The notes: generated by a model from the sequence alone, not told the origin. A stretch of 64,000 nt of DNA from Acinetobacter sp. P8-3-8 (GCF_000214135.1 NZ_AFIE01000001.1:124001-188000), one strand, 5' to 3'; shown: positions 1 to 9,795, counted from the stretch's first letter. A program made the numbers and translations.

Positions 1-1211
1 ATCAAGTTTTTATTTGTGATGCAATTCGTACACCGATTGGACGTTATGCAGGTGCTTTAAGTGGTATTCGTACAGACGATTTGGCTGCATTACCTATTCA
101 ATATTTTAAACAACAACATCCTGAGTTAGCATGGGATTTACTCGATGAAGTGATTTTGGGTTGTGCCAATCAAGCTGGTGAAGATAATCGTAATGTGGCA
201 CGTATGGCTTCATTGTTGGCTGGACTTCCAGACTCAGTCCCTGCAATTACTGTCAATCGTTTATGTGCATCTGGCTTAGACGCAATTGGCTTAGCATTTC
301 GTTCAATTAAATCTGGCGAAGCGCAATTCATTTTGGCTGGTGGTGTAGAGTCGATGAGTCGTGCTCCATTTGTCCAGTCTAAACCTGAAACAGCATTCAG
401 TCGTACACCGGCTATTTATGATACTACGATTGGTTGGCGTTTTATTAATCCAAAGTTTAAAGCAAATTTTGGTGTGGATAGCATGCCTGAAACTGCCGAA
501 AATGTAGCTGAAAAATATAAGATTGGCCGTGCGGATCAGGATTTATTTGCATATCGAAGCCAACAAAAAACAGCAGTTGCTCAGCAAAACGGTATTTTTG
601 CAGAAGAAATTTTACCTGTAGAAATAACAGATCGTAAAAAAAATGTGATTCGTATAACTGAAGATGAACATCCACGAGCGGATACTACACTTGAAGCATT
701 GGCAAAATTAAAAACGCCATTTCGTAAAGAGAATGGTTCTGTTACGGCTGGTAATGCATCAGGCGTAAATGATGGTGCAGCATGTGTAATATTGGCAAAC
801 GAGACATTTGCAGCTGCAAATAAGTTACAACCTTTGGCTAAAATTATTGCAACAGCAAGTGCAGGCGTAGAAGCTAAATATATGGGTATAGGTCCTGTGC
901 CCGCTGTAGAAAAAGTATTAAAGCTTGCTGGTTTAAGTTTAGATCAAATGGATATCATTGAATTGAATGAGGCCTTCGCTGCGCAGTCACTAGCTGTTAT
1001 GCGAGAGCTTGGACTAGAAGATGACGATGCGCGGGTCAATCCAAATGGTGGTGCAATCGCATTGGGTCATCCGTTGGGTATGAGTGGTACACGTTTAGTG
1101 ATCACAGCGATGAAAGAGTTAAAACGCCGTAAAGGAAAATATGCACTTTGTACAATGTGTGTGGGTGTTGGGCAAGGTGTTGCACTGATACTTGAAAATA
1201 TTGATGTCTAA
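1..1211 (+). CDS. paaJ: Phenylacetate-pathway beta-ketothiolase PaaJ (5' end off window)
   Basis: Thiolase that would release acetyl-CoA from 3-oxoadipyl-CoA (and 3-oxo-5,6-dehydrosuberyl-CoA), the last step of aerobic phenylacetyl-CoA breakdown. The reading frame is open from base 3 and encodes a normal thiolase N-terminus (CDAIRTPIGRYAG), so only the first few codons are missing and the first in-frame start in the window (TTG at 81) is not the true start. Visible motifs are the nucleophile region NRLCASGLDA, NEAFAAQ, GHPLGMSGTR and the C-terminal CTMCVGVGQG. It is closely similar to the catF thiolase at 22821-24026; I assign paaJ rather than pcaF/catF because paaK, paaX and paaY follow directly. 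Substrate choice is from context. Confidence 0.9.
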   Translation, partial: QVFICDAIRTPIGRYAGALSGIRTDDLAALPIQYFKQQHPELAWDLLDEVILGCANQAGEDNRNVARMASLLAGLPDSVPAITVNRLCASGLDAIGLAFRSIKSGEAQFILAGGVESMSRAPFVQSKPETAFSRTPAIYDTTIGWRFINPKFKANFGVDSMPETAENVAEKYKIGRADQDLFAYRSQQKTAVAQQNGIFAEEILPVEITDRKKNVIRITEDEHPRADTTLEALAKLKTPFRKENGSVTAGNASGVNDGAACVILANETFAAANKLQPLAKIIATASAGVEAKYMGIGPVPAVEKVLKLAGLSLDQMDIIELNEAFAAQSLAVMRELGLEDDDARVNPNGGAIALGHPLGMSGTRLVITAMKELKRRKGKYALCTMCVGVGQGVALILENIDV

Positions 1212-1283
1212 AAAGCTAGATTAGTCATTTAACCAAGGATATTAAGCTAACAACCAGAGGATGGTTGTTCAGGGAGTAAGCGC

Positions 1284-2597
1284 ATGAATAACAATGCATT
1301 GGAACAAATCGAAACAGCATCACTTGATGAATTACGTCATGTACAATTGCAAAGAATGAAAAAAACTTTGCAACATGCATACCAAAATAGCCCTGTATAT
1401 CGTAAAAAGTTTGATGACGCAGGCGTGCATCCAGATGATTTGAAAACTTTAGCGGATTTGGCAAAGTTTCCATTCACCACCAAAAAAGATTTAAGAGATA
1501 ATTATCCTTTTGGCATGTTTGCAGTGCCTCAAGAGCAAATTGTACGTGTACATGCTTCTTCTGGAACAACAGGCCAACCGACTGTAGTCGGATATACGAA
1601 AAATGATATCCAAACTTGGTCAGATGTTGTTGCTCGTTCTTTACGTGCTGCTGGGTTATCAAGTAAAGATATTATCCAAGTATCATATGGTTATGGTTTG
1701 TTTACAGGTGGTTTAGGCGCTCATTATGGTGTTGAGCGTTTAGGTGCGACTGTTATTCCAATGTCTGGCGGTCAGACAGAAAAGCAAGTTCAATTAATTC
1801 AAGATTTTAAGCCTACTGCAATCATGGTGACACCATCTTATTGTTTAAATATTATTGAAGTACTTGAGAAAAAATTTGGTACTGCAAGAAATTGTTCAAT
1901 TAAGACTGGTGTGTTTGGTGCAGAACCTTGGACCAATGAAATGCGTAAAGAAATTGAAGAGCGTTTAGGTATTGACGCATTAGATATTTACGGGCTTTCA
2001 GAAGTAATGGGGCCGGGTGTTGCAATGGAATGTCTCGAAAGTAAAGATGGACCGACCATTTGGGAAGACCATTTTTACCCTGAAATTATTCATCCAGAAA
2101 CTGGCGAAGTATTGGCAGATGGTGAATTAGGTGAATTGGTATTTACCACTATTACTAAGGAAGGAATGCCAGTTATTCGTTATCGTACTCGTGATTTGAC
2201 ACGATTATTGCCTGGAACTGCACGACCAATGCGCAGAATGGACAAGATCGTTGGGCGTAGTGATGATATGATGATTATTCGTGGTGTGAATGTATTTCCA
2301 TCACAAATTGAGGAGCAGATTTTACAAATCTCACAACTTTTGCCAAACTACGAAATTCATATATGTAAGCATGGTCATTTAGATACATTACATATTCGTA
2401 CTGAGATGCGTAAAGATATTCCGCAAGATATGACGACACAATTAGCAAATCAATTAAAGAGTCGAATTAAAACTATGGTGGGAATTACCGTTGGTATAGA
2501 AATATTACCAGAAGGGCATTTGCCTCGTTCAGATGGTAAAGCTCAACGGGTTTTTGATATTCGTCAACCCGATCAGATAAACTCTAAGACAGCTTAA
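1284..2597 (+). CDS. paaK: Phenylacetate-CoA ligase
   Basis: ATP-dependent, AMP-forming ligase activating phenylacetate to phenylacetyl-CoA in the cytoplasm, the entry step of the Paa pathway. The 437-residue protein has the adenylate-forming P-loop SSGTTGQPT at about residues 92-100, the YGLSEVMGPGV segment and the C-terminal hinge YRTRDLTRLL followed by GRSDDMMIIRGVNVFPSQIE, all typical of PaaK. Length equals the usual PaaK length. It starts 72 bases after paaJ on the same strand and continues the operon. It would receive phenylacetate produced by the amine oxidase/aldehyde dehydrogenase module further right. Confidence 0.97.
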   Translation: MNNNALEQIETASLDELRHVQLQRMKKTLQHAYQNSPVYRKKFDDAGVHPDDLKTLADLAKFPFTTKKDLRDNYPFGMFAVPQEQIVRVHASSGTTGQPTVVGYTKNDIQTWSDVVARSLRAAGLSSKDIIQVSYGYGLFTGGLGAHYGVERLGATVIPMSGGQTEKQVQLIQDFKPTAIMVTPSYCLNIIEVLEKKFGTARNCSIKTGVFGAEPWTNEMRKEIEERLGIDALDIYGLSEVMGPGVAMECLESKDGPTIWEDHFYPEIIHPETGEVLADGELGELVFTTITKEGMPVIRYRTRDLTRLLPGTARPMRRMDKIVGRSDDMMIIRGVNVFPSQIEEQILQISQLLPNYEIHICKHGHLDTLHIRTEMRKDIPQDMTTQLANQLKSRIKTMVGITVGIEILPEGHLPRSDGKAQRVFDIRQPDQINSKTA

Positions 2598-2647
2598 GCT
2601 GTTGAGATATTGTTGTAACTTATTATTTAAGGTCATCGTTAAACATT

Positions 2648-3586
2648 ATGAATCCAAAATTAAAACAAGCAATTGATGATTTTATCGCGAATGAATCATT
2701 GAGTGGTACTTCGCTGATCATGACCGTTTTTGGTGATTGTATTTATCATCATGGTGGCATCATCAGTTTAGCAAGCTTGATCCAGTTAATGGATGTTTTT
2801 GGATTCAATGAGCGTTCAGTACGTACAGCAGTATTTCGTTTGGTGCAAAATGGTTGGCTGGTTTCTGAAAAAATAGGTCGCACGAGTTATTATCGAGTGA
2901 CGGAAAGTAGCAGACAACGTTTTGTCCAAGCAGATGCGAAGATCTACAATTTCAACCATGTGGATTGGGATCAAAAGTGGGATTTGATTTTATTAAGTTC
3001 TTTAGATTTAGAAAATAAGTTGGTTTTAAAGAAAGAGTTGGAATGGATTGGTTTCGCAACGATTGCCAGCAATGTCATGGCATATCCTGGTTGTGATCAT
3101 TTGAAATTGCAGAATTTATTGCTGAATTTAAATATGACCGACCAAGTTGTGATTTTTAAAGCGGAAGCGTTACAGCTTTGGCAAGAATCGTATCCAACAG
3201 TTAAACGTATGGTCGAAGCCAATTGGCCAATTCAGGAATTGCATTCACGTTATGAGAAGTTTATTCGAGATTTTCGTGAGTTTTTAAATTTAATTGAAAA
3301 TACAGACGATTTAGATGCAGTACAAGCTTTTCAGCTACGTATTTTGTTGATTCATCAATTCCGTCGAATTTTGTTAAAAGATCCAGATCTACCATCAGAA
3401 TTGTTACCTTCAAACTGGTTATCACTGAATGCAAGAAATTTAAGTAGTAATTTATACCAAATGGTGGCGAGTGCAGGTGAAGATTTCTTTATGGAAGTTG
3501 CACGTACATCTGAAGGTTCAATGCCACCAATACACCCTCAGTTTTATAAGCGTTTCGGTGGTTTAAAAATCGAAGAGTTAAGTTAG
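2648..3586 (+). CDS. paaX: Phenylacetic acid degradation transcriptional repressor PaaX
   Basis: GntR-like repressor of paa operons; in the family, phenylacetyl-CoA is the inducer. The 312-residue protein has an N-terminal winged-helix region (about residues 20-90; LIMTVFGDCIYHHGGIISLASLI then NERSVRTAVFRLVQNGWL) and the PaaX central/C-terminal domain (RRILLKDPDLPSELLPSNW). ATG at 2648 is 50 bases after paaK. Its place at the end of the catabolic operon suggests autoregulated control by the pathway's own intermediate. Operator positions lie outside this window, upstream of the paa operon. Confidence 0.95.
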   Translation: MNPKLKQAIDDFIANESLSGTSLIMTVFGDCIYHHGGIISLASLIQLMDVFGFNERSVRTAVFRLVQNGWLVSEKIGRTSYYRVTESSRQRFVQADAKIYNFNHVDWDQKWDLILLSSLDLENKLVLKKELEWIGFATIASNVMAYPGCDHLKLQNLLLNLNMTDQVVIFKAEALQLWQESYPTVKRMVEANWPIQELHSRYEKFIRDFREFLNLIENTDDLDAVQAFQLRILLIHQFRRILLKDPDLPSELLPSNWLSLNARNLSSNLYQMVASAGEDFFMEVARTSEGSMPPIHPQFYKRFGGLKIEELS

Positions 3587-3627
3587 TTTTCTATATTTAA
3601 TGGATTGAATTTTTAAGGATAATTTTA

Positions 3628-4230
3628 ATGCCGTGCTATGCAATAGATCAGGTCGTTCCTGTTGTTAGTCCTCAAGCTTTTGTTCATCCTACAGCTGTTT
3701 TAATCGGTGATGTAATTGTCGAGGATGGTGTTTATATTGGACCTTTTGCGGCTTTAAGAGCTGATTTTGGTAGGATTCATATTCAGAAAAATGCCAATAT
3801 TCAAGATTCTTGCGTTATTCATGGATTTCCAAACAGTGTCACTTTAGTTGAAGAGTATGGTCATATTGGACATGCTGCAATTTTACATGGTTGTGTGATT
3901 CGTAAAAATGTATTGGTTGGAATGAATAGCGTTATTTTAGATTTTGCTGAAATTGGTGAAAATAGCATTATTGGGGCAAATAGTTTAGTTAAAACTGAAG
4001 ACCATATTCCAGCAAATGTTTTAGCTATAGGAAGTCCTGCGAAGGTTATCCGCTCTTTGACAGATAAAGAGCTTGAATGGAAAAATAAAGGTACTCAAGA
4101 ATATATTTATTTAGTGGAGCGGTCTTTGACATCTATGCAGGAAGTTGAGCCATTAACGTATGAGATTGAAGGGCGTAAGACTTATAAGGACTTTCAAGCT
4201 GATCATAAAATAAAAGCGCATATTGAGTAA
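3628..4230 (+). CDS. paaY: PaaY, gamma-carbonic-anhydrase-fold hexapeptide protein / thioesterase
   Basis: Left-handed beta-helix (hexapeptide repeat) protein of the gamma-carbonic anhydrase family; PaaY members hydrolyse stalled CoA thioesters of the phenylacetate pathway and release CoA. The 200-residue sequence has repeating [LIV]-G-x4 turns (IGDVIVEDGVYIGPFAALRA), VIHGF, then HIGHAAILHGC with the family's metal-binding histidines, and the SLVKTE / GSPAKVIR end. It lies 41 bases downstream of paaX and closes the operon; the next 880 bases hold no plus-strand gene but do hold a repeat element. Confidence 0.93.
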   Translation: MPCYAIDQVVPVVSPQAFVHPTAVLIGDVIVEDGVYIGPFAALRADFGRIHIQKNANIQDSCVIHGFPNSVTLVEEYGHIGHAAILHGCVIRKNVLVGMNSVILDFAEIGENSIIGANSLVKTEDHIPANVLAIGSPAKVIRSLTDKELEWKNKGTQEYIYLVERSLTSMQEVEPLTYEIEGRKTYKDFQADHKIKAHIE

Positions 4231-4330
4231 ATTCACTTTTTATATTTAGACCGAACATTTAAATGGATAAATTCATATGTTTCGGTTTGAATCACGCCCG
4301 CAAGAAACGAAAGTTCTAAAGACTTTATAT

Positions 4331-4648
4331 TAACCTGAGTTCGAGATAAGATATGTTCCCAACTATATGATACGCGGAAACGTCAGTCGCATAGTTCGAG
4401 GCATGAGGAATACATTCCGCAAGATCTGCAATATACTGTTTTTGCAATATATTAGGTACTTGATAATATTTGTCGAGTTGGCGACTGACAAATGGTTTTG
4501 CCTACTTTTCCCGAAAGCCTTGCGAGGTAATACCTCTCAGGTCGAACCGAAGGTTAATCCTTGCTTTTGACTTTAAACGGTAAGACTCCGTTGTGCTTGA
4601 TCTATCTTTTCAATAACTTACATTAAAGTTTATCCCGAACTGACGTTA
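4331..4648 (-). repeat. About 318-bp dispersed repeat, copy A (inverted relative to copy B)
   Basis: Non-coding element whose reverse complement matches 20083-20386 at roughly 90% by eye over nearly its whole length. The ends are imperfect terminal inverted repeats, TAACCTGAGTT on the left and AACTGACGTTA on the right (9 of 11 pair). Near 4513-4545 this copy carries a different internal hairpin (GAGGTAATACCTC) where copy B has a 10-bp stem built from CCTACTTTTC. A 67-codon open frame inside it is not conserved in form between copies, so I do not call a protein. It looks like a MITE or the remnant of an insertion element; the family is not identified. Confidence 0.8.
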
Positions 4649-5123
4649 TATTAACAATTCATTTTTGAGTTTTTTTGTGCAGGGAAGCTCATAAATCTTA
4701 ATATTTTTACATTCATTTTAATTTTTATCATAAATAGGGTGATGTGATTTTCTATTAATATACTCGCTGATTTCGAGCTATGTATTTTCTATATATAATA
4801 TCTCATAAGAAACTAATTTTTAAAATTTAATAATATTCCTCTAATTTAAATTATTTTAATTCATTGGCTTAGTATGAATTTTTGTTTTGGATTTTATTAT
4901 TCAACACTATAGCCTAACCGTTGTAAAGTATATACATCTATTAACTCACTTTATTTTAGATTAAAGGCTTGCATCATCTGTATGAAGAACTAGGCAGCTT
5001 GACGATATGTATATTATAAATATAATTTTTAATTATTGACATTGAATAAAATGAAACTAAATCCCCATATACAGTGAGTTACTATATATGAGGGATAGAA
5101 GTGAATTTTAAATTTTAGGGAAT
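4649..5123. other. AT-rich intergenic stretch without a gene
   Basis: About 475 bases between repeat copy A and the 3' end of the minus-strand MHS transporter. Very AT-rich, with stop codons in all frames and no convincing promoter, RNA or terminator. It is the left inner flank of the repeat-bracketed module. Confidence 0.5.
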
Positions 5124-6488
5124 TTACTTTCCTATGAATGGTGAGACTTTTTGTAAAGCTTCATCATCTGGTTTAAGCGAAATACCTGTACGGTCTTTAA
5201 ATAAACAGATCGCAATAAATGCAATAATCGACATGATGGTAAGATAAGTGCTGACTAAAAATATACCGTTAGATTTAGTAATTAACGCTGCTGCTATTAA
5301 TGGTGCAAATGCGCCACCCATAATTGATCCTATGGCATAGGTAATAGAAATACCTGAGAAGCGTATCGATGCAGGAAAAAGTTCAGAATAAAAAACAGCT
5401 TGAACGCCATAAGTAATTCCAATACCAGTAGATAACAATGCCAATGCCAGCATGATGTAAATATATTCACCCGTACTGATGAGTGGAAAGAGTGTTAATG
5501 CTGTTAAAACTTGAATCAGTGAGCCCAAAATATAGATTGGTTTTCGACCAAATTTGTCAGAAAGTACAGCTGAGAACCATGTGAAAAAAGTCCAAATAAG
5601 TGCAGAAATACTGACGAGAAATAAAATTGTTGGGCGATCTAAAGCCAAACCTTGAGGTTTTGTGGTGTAGCTTTGAATAAAGCCTCCAGCAGTCATATAA
5701 CCAAGCGCTGTTGTGCCTGCAATCAGTAGTGCCGATGTAAACACAATTTTCTTATATTCTGAAAATAGAGTTTTTATTGGTTTTTGGGTGGTACCTTTAA
5801 GTTTAAGTTCTTCAAATACTGGGCTTTCTTCAACAGAGCGACGTATCCAGTAACCTAAACCAAATAACAGTATGCTAATTAAGAAGGGTATCTGCCATCC
5901 CCATTCAAGAAAAGCATCCCCTGGTGAAACATAGGCGGTCATTACGACTAAAACAATAGAAGCAATCAATAAACCTAGTGGTACACCTAACTGCGGGAAC
6001 GCACTAAACATTCCTCGTTTATGCGTGGGTGCATGTTCAACAGCCATGAGTACTGCGCCGCCCCATTCACCGCCAGCAGAAATTCCTTGCATAATTCTGA
6101 GTAGAATGAGAATGATAGGGGCTGCAATCCCAATAGTATCGTAAGTCGGCAGTAAGCCAATGATCGTTGTCGTCCCACCCATCATAATTAATGTCATTGC
6201 GAGAACCGCTTTTCGACCGATTTTATCGCCAAAATAACCTGCAATAAATGCACCGAATGGTCGGAAAATAAAGCTGATACCTACAGATGCAAAGACCAAT
6301 AGCGTAGCGAAAATAGGTCCTGCGGGTTTAAAAAATAATTGATTAAATACCAGACCTGCAACAGCCGCATAGATGAAATAGTCATACCACTCGATCGTGG
6401 TACCGACGATGGTTGCAAGTGCAATTTTTTTTGTGGTTTGTACGTCCTGATATGTAGCAGGGGCAGGTGAAATAATAGATTGTTCCAT
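5124..6488 (-). CDS. MFS transporter, metabolite:H+ symporter (MHS) type
   Basis: Inner-membrane major facilitator protein of 454 residues with 12 predicted membrane segments. The opening (ATIVGTTIEWYDYFIYA), the first-loop motif GYFGDKIGRKAVL and GGEWGGAVLMAVEHAP in segment 5 are hallmarks of the MHS subfamily, whose members import small carboxylates, betaines and aromatic acids with protons. ATG at 6488 is preceded by AAAGGAA eight bases away. It is divergent from the aldehyde dehydrogenase at 7078 and shares a 589-base control region with it, so the substrate may belong to the amine/aldehyde/phenylacetate route; that link is inferred. Confidence 0.88.
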   Translation of the reverse strand: MEQSIISPAPATYQDVQTTKKIALATIVGTTIEWYDYFIYAAVAGLVFNQLFFKPAGPIFATLLVFASVGISFIFRPFGAFIAGYFGDKIGRKAVLAMTLIMMGGTTTIIGLLPTYDTIGIAAPIILILLRIMQGISAGGEWGGAVLMAVEHAPTHKRGMFSAFPQLGVPLGLLIASIVLVVMTAYVSPGDAFLEWGWQIPFLISILLFGLGYWIRRSVEESPVFEELKLKGTTQKPIKTLFSEYKKIVFTSALLIAGTTALGYMTAGGFIQSYTTKPQGLALDRPTILFLVSISALIWTFFTWFSAVLSDKFGRKPIYILGSLIQVLTALTLFPLISTGEYIYIMLALALLSTGIGITYGVQAVFYSELFPASIRFSGISITYAIGSIMGGAFAPLIAAALITKSNGIFLVSTYLTIMSIIAFIAICLFKDRTGISLKPDDEALQKVSPFIGK

Positions 6489-7077
6489 CTAAAAATTCCT
6501 TTAAGAATCGTCCTGATAAATTTCAACAGTGAATGTTGAGTGCCATCTCGATGTCATTTAACAACGTCCTGTTGATGAATGATTGATCACAAAATGATTA
6601 TGTTTTAAATTTCAATTAAAAGATACACAAAAAATTAAAAAATAATTAAAAAGTATCATTAAAAATTTGTTAAAAAATTAATTAAATGTTTTTTACTATT
6701 TAAAACAATTATTTATTTTGTTTTGTAAAAATAAATATTGATATGAAATTATATTTGTATATAAATTAATGATATTGATTTTTTGGATTCTGAGTGTGAT
6801 TAGTCAGAAATGTGCTTTAGAGGCAGTAAATGGTGTAGCTAAACACGCTGTTCTTAGTGACTAAAGTTAGATTTTGAAAGATTTCGTTAAGAGATAAGAG
6901 TGACTTCTTTTGATCTTTCAGAAGATAGGCATTTTCACGCTCAGTGTTTTTTATGAAGTTGTTCTGAAAGTGAATATATTAATTTTTAGATACTTTTTAT
7001 GATCTAAATCAATTTAACTAAGGATGAATGGTTGATTTAAATAAACAATAAATTGGCTTTCAATGAAAAGGTAGATT
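6489..7077. promoter_or_regulatory. Divergent control region between MHS transporter and aldehyde dehydrogenase
   Basis: 589 bases, very AT-rich, no gene. Two spaced inverted repeats are visible: TTAGTCA (6800-6806) with TGACTAA (6858-6864), and TTTCAGAA (6916-6923) with TTCTGAAA (6962-6969). Both lie on the side of the aldehyde dehydrogenase and could be regulator sites, possibly for the LuxR-type protein at 9032. No direct evidence of function. Confidence 0.35.
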
Positions 7078-8490
7078 ATGAACAATCAAATGTTGTATGC
7101 AGGGAAGCAAGTAGAAGGGTTAGGACATGCTATCAATGTGATTAATCCTGCAACTGAAGAAAGTTTTACTGCATGTAATTCTGCTACGCTAGAGCAAGTT
7201 AATGATGCTATTGCAAGTGCAAAGCAAGCTTTTCAGACTTGGCAAGATACCAGTGATAGCGAGATCAAAGAAATTCTGAATCGTATTGCTGTCGATATTC
7301 AGGCTGCACGTAGTGAATTGGCAACCTTAATTACTCAGGAACAAGGTAAACCATTGGCACTGGCTGAAATGGAAGTTGATATGAGTTTATATTGGATTCA
7401 AGCGACCAATGAGCTCGAGATACCCGTTTTAGAACATACCGATCCAATGGGTAAAAAGATGAAAGTCTATCATCGACCTTTAGGTGTGGTGGCTTCAATT
7501 ACGCCATGGAATTGGCCATTTATGATTGCAATTTGGCATATTATTCCTGCATTAAAAGCGAAGAATTGTGTGGTAAATAAACCTTCGGAATTCACGCCAT
7601 TAAGTACCATTCGATTGATTGAAATCATGAATCGTCATCTACCCGCAGGTGTTTGTAACATCGTATTGGGTGCAGGGGACGTTGGTGCTGCATTAAGTAA
7701 TCATCCAGATGTTCAAAAAGTAACTTTTACAGGTTCTACACCTGTAGGGCAAAAGATTTTGGCTGCATCTGTAGATGAGTTACGTCATGTCGTGCTTGAA
7801 TTAGGTGGAAATGATGCTGCAATTGTTTTAGACGATATTGATGTTGAACAAACAGCACAAAAAATATTTATGAGTGCCTTTTTTAATGCGGGGCAAACTT
7901 GTGCATGTATAAAACGTTTATATCTGCATGAGTCTATTTATGATGCAATGGTTGCACAACTTGCAAAAATTGCAGATGCTCAAATTGTGGGTGATGGTTT
8001 AGATCCTAAAACCACCTTAGGTCCTGTACAAAACATTAAACAATATCAAAAAGTTAAAGCTTTGATTGAAAATGCAATCCAGCAAGGTGCAAAAGTAGAA
8101 AATCAGAAAGAAGTGGAATTACCTGTGAAAGGGTATTTCTTGAATCCTTTGATTTTAACCAATGTCAAAGCAGAAAGTGAGATTTTTGCGACTGAACAAT
8201 TTGGTCCTGTCCTACCTATAGTGAAATTTACAGATATTCAGCAAGTGTTACATGACTCTAATGAGTCACATTATGCTTTGGGTGGTTCAGTATGGAGCAA
8301 AGATATTGCCAAAGCAGAGCAAATTGCGAGTCAAATGCAAACAGGAACGGTATGGATTAATAGTCATTCCGATGTTTCTCCTTATGCTGAATTTGGTGGT
8401 TGGAAAATGTCGGGTGTAGGTTATACCTTTGGTTTAGATGGGCTTTTACTCTTTACTAAAAAGCAAGCTATTCAATATGCAACGTCATAA
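7078..8490 (+). CDS. NAD(P)-dependent aldehyde dehydrogenase, possibly phenylacetaldehyde dehydrogenase
   Basis: Cytoplasmic aldehyde dehydrogenase of 470 residues oxidising an aldehyde to its acid. Visible family motifs: TPWNWPF, the Rossmann loop FTGSTPVGQ, the general base in LELGGN (Glu241), the nucleophile in GQTCAC (Cys275) and EQFGPVLPI. Length matches the ALDH superfamily. The flanking copper amine oxidase (9796) makes arylacetaldehydes, and the phenylacetate operon lies upstream, so phenylacetaldehyde to phenylacetate (the FeaB/PadA reaction) is the most sensible job; succinate-semialdehyde-type activity cannot be excluded from sequence. ATG chosen at 7078, after AAAAGGT. Confidence 0.88.
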   Translation: MNNQMLYAGKQVEGLGHAINVINPATEESFTACNSATLEQVNDAIASAKQAFQTWQDTSDSEIKEILNRIAVDIQAARSELATLITQEQGKPLALAEMEVDMSLYWIQATNELEIPVLEHTDPMGKKMKVYHRPLGVVASITPWNWPFMIAIWHIIPALKAKNCVVNKPSEFTPLSTIRLIEIMNRHLPAGVCNIVLGAGDVGAALSNHPDVQKVTFTGSTPVGQKILAASVDELRHVVLELGGNDAAIVLDDIDVEQTAQKIFMSAFFNAGQTCACIKRLYLHESIYDAMVAQLAKIADAQIVGDGLDPKTTLGPVQNIKQYQKVKALIENAIQQGAKVENQKEVELPVKGYFLNPLILTNVKAESEIFATEQFGPVLPIVKFTDIQQVLHDSNESHYALGGSVWSKDIAKAEQIASQMQTGTVWINSHSDVSPYAEFGGWKMSGVGYTFGLDGLLLFTKKQAIQYATS

Positions 8491-8615
8491 AATTAGCGAT
8501 GAAAGCGTTTTGAACGAGCTTCTGTAATTTATCAGTGTGAAAGTTAAAGAGTTAACAATATTTTCAAAAGCTCAGGTACTTGAAAGGTTGTTAACTCATT
8601 TTTAGTGAGAAAAAA

Positions 8616-8915
8616 ATGAGTGCGTACATTGTATTTATCCGAAAGTCATTAACCAATAAAGATGAAATGAAACAATATTCAAAGCTTGCAAAACAAGCAA
8701 GTGAAGGGCATACGATTAAACCTACTGTTTTTTATGGCACTGTTGAGCCTTTAGAAAATATTGAAACAGATGGGGTTGCGATTTTAGAGTTTCCAAATAT
8801 GGCTGAAGCACGTGCTTGGTATGAGAGCCCAGCCTATCAACAAGCAAAGCAACATCGAGATTTAGCAGCAGAATATATGGTTTTCTTGACTGAGGGTCTG
8901 CACCGAGAAGGTTGA
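8616..8915 (+). CDS. DUF1330 family small protein
   Basis: A 99-residue soluble protein with the DUF1330 ferredoxin-like (dimeric alpha-beta barrel) pattern: an N-terminal AYIVFIRK strand, VFYGTVEPLE, VAILEFPNMAEARAWYESPAYQ and a final strand. The function of the family is not established. It lies 125 bases after the aldehyde dehydrogenase on the same strand and before a LuxR-type regulator, so it is probably co-transcribed with the dehydrogenase. Confidence 0.82.
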   Translation: MSAYIVFIRKSLTNKDEMKQYSKLAKQASEGHTIKPTVFYGTVEPLENIETDGVAILEFPNMAEARAWYESPAYQQAKQHRDLAAEYMVFLTEGLHREG

Positions 8916-9031
8916 ACCTTATGCAGACAAATGCAGGAAGCATTTAAGTAGGAATAGATTTAAACAGGGATGTTGAGCAACTTTGGCATTTTTATTGCTG
9001 AGTTATAGTTGTATTAAAGTATGGAATACTT

Positions 9032-9703
9032 ATGAATTTTCAAGCATGGTCAAATTTCGTTGACAATTTTACTTCCGCAATCGTTGACTCTTTATCAATA
9101 GACGGTTTCTTTGCTTATAATATTCAATCTAATTTAATGACTTCTGAACATTTTTTTAAAAATATCAGTGCGCCTATGGTTGAACGTTATTTAGGGCAGA
9201 TGCAAGAACATGATCCATTGTTCATTCAAAAAAATATCAACAACAAAAAAAATATCATTGTCCTCTCACAACAAAAAGAAATCTCAGAAACATATCAGTC
9301 ATTTATGCATGAAGGTTGTATTGGAGACAATGTGGAGCTCTATTTCACATGCCAAGGGAAACCTGTAAAAGGAGTAAGTTTAATTAGAACGCATGAAAGT
9401 GGACGATTTACTTCGACAGAACTACAGTTTCTACAGAGTTATTATTTGTTTGCAAGCCATTATTTTAGAACGAATGTGAAGGAAAATAATCAAGTCGATG
9501 GAACTATTCTTGAGCAATATCAGGTCACAAAGAAAGAACAACAAATTATCAAATTAATTTGTTATGGTCAGAATAATCAACAAATTGCAGACTCTTTATT
9601 TGTTAGTGTGTCTACGGTGAAAACACATATTCAACATATTTTTCAAAAAATTGATGTTGCGAGCAAGCATCAGCTGGTGACTAAACTAGCGCATTTAATT
9701 TAA
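9032..9703 (+). CDS. LuxR-family transcriptional regulator
   Basis: A 223-residue regulator. The C-terminal 60 residues form a LuxR/GerE helix-turn-helix (VTKKEQQIIKLICYGQNNQQIA, then VSVSTVKTHIQHIFQKIDV). The N-terminal 150 residues resemble the ligand-sensing half of LuxR-type regulators but I see no clear acyl-homoserine-lactone motif, and no luxI is nearby. It sits between the aldehyde dehydrogenase and the amine oxidase and ends in a strong terminator, so it is the obvious candidate local regulator of this module, where enteric bacteria use the AraC-type FeaR. That role is inference. Confidence 0.85.
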   Translation: MNFQAWSNFVDNFTSAIVDSLSIDGFFAYNIQSNLMTSEHFFKNISAPMVERYLGQMQEHDPLFIQKNINNKKNIIVLSQQKEISETYQSFMHEGCIGDNVELYFTCQGKPVKGVSLIRTHESGRFTSTELQFLQSYYLFASHYFRTNVKENNQVDGTILEQYQVTKKEQQIIKLICYGQNNQQIADSLFVSVSTVKTHIQHIFQKIDVASKHQLVTKLAHLI

Positions 9704-9712
9704 ATTGAGTGC

Positions 9713-9740
9713 AAAATCATCCTTTAGGATGATTTTTTTT
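9713..9740 (+). terminator. Intrinsic terminator after luxR-type gene
   Basis: Perfect stem AAATCATCC / GGATGATTT with a TTTA loop followed by a run of T. Separates the regulator transcript from tynA. Confidence 0.9.
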
Positions 9741-9795
9741 AATCAAGACTTGTCTAACTTACTTCTTATCTTGTCATTGCTTATAAGGGATTGTA

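Noticed and set aside
4367-4570. 67-codon frame inside repeat copy A (and 62- and 64-codon frames at 20166 and 20270 in copy B)
   Set aside because: The copies are related as DNA but their frames read different proteins on opposite strands; there is no ribosome-binding site and no recognised family.
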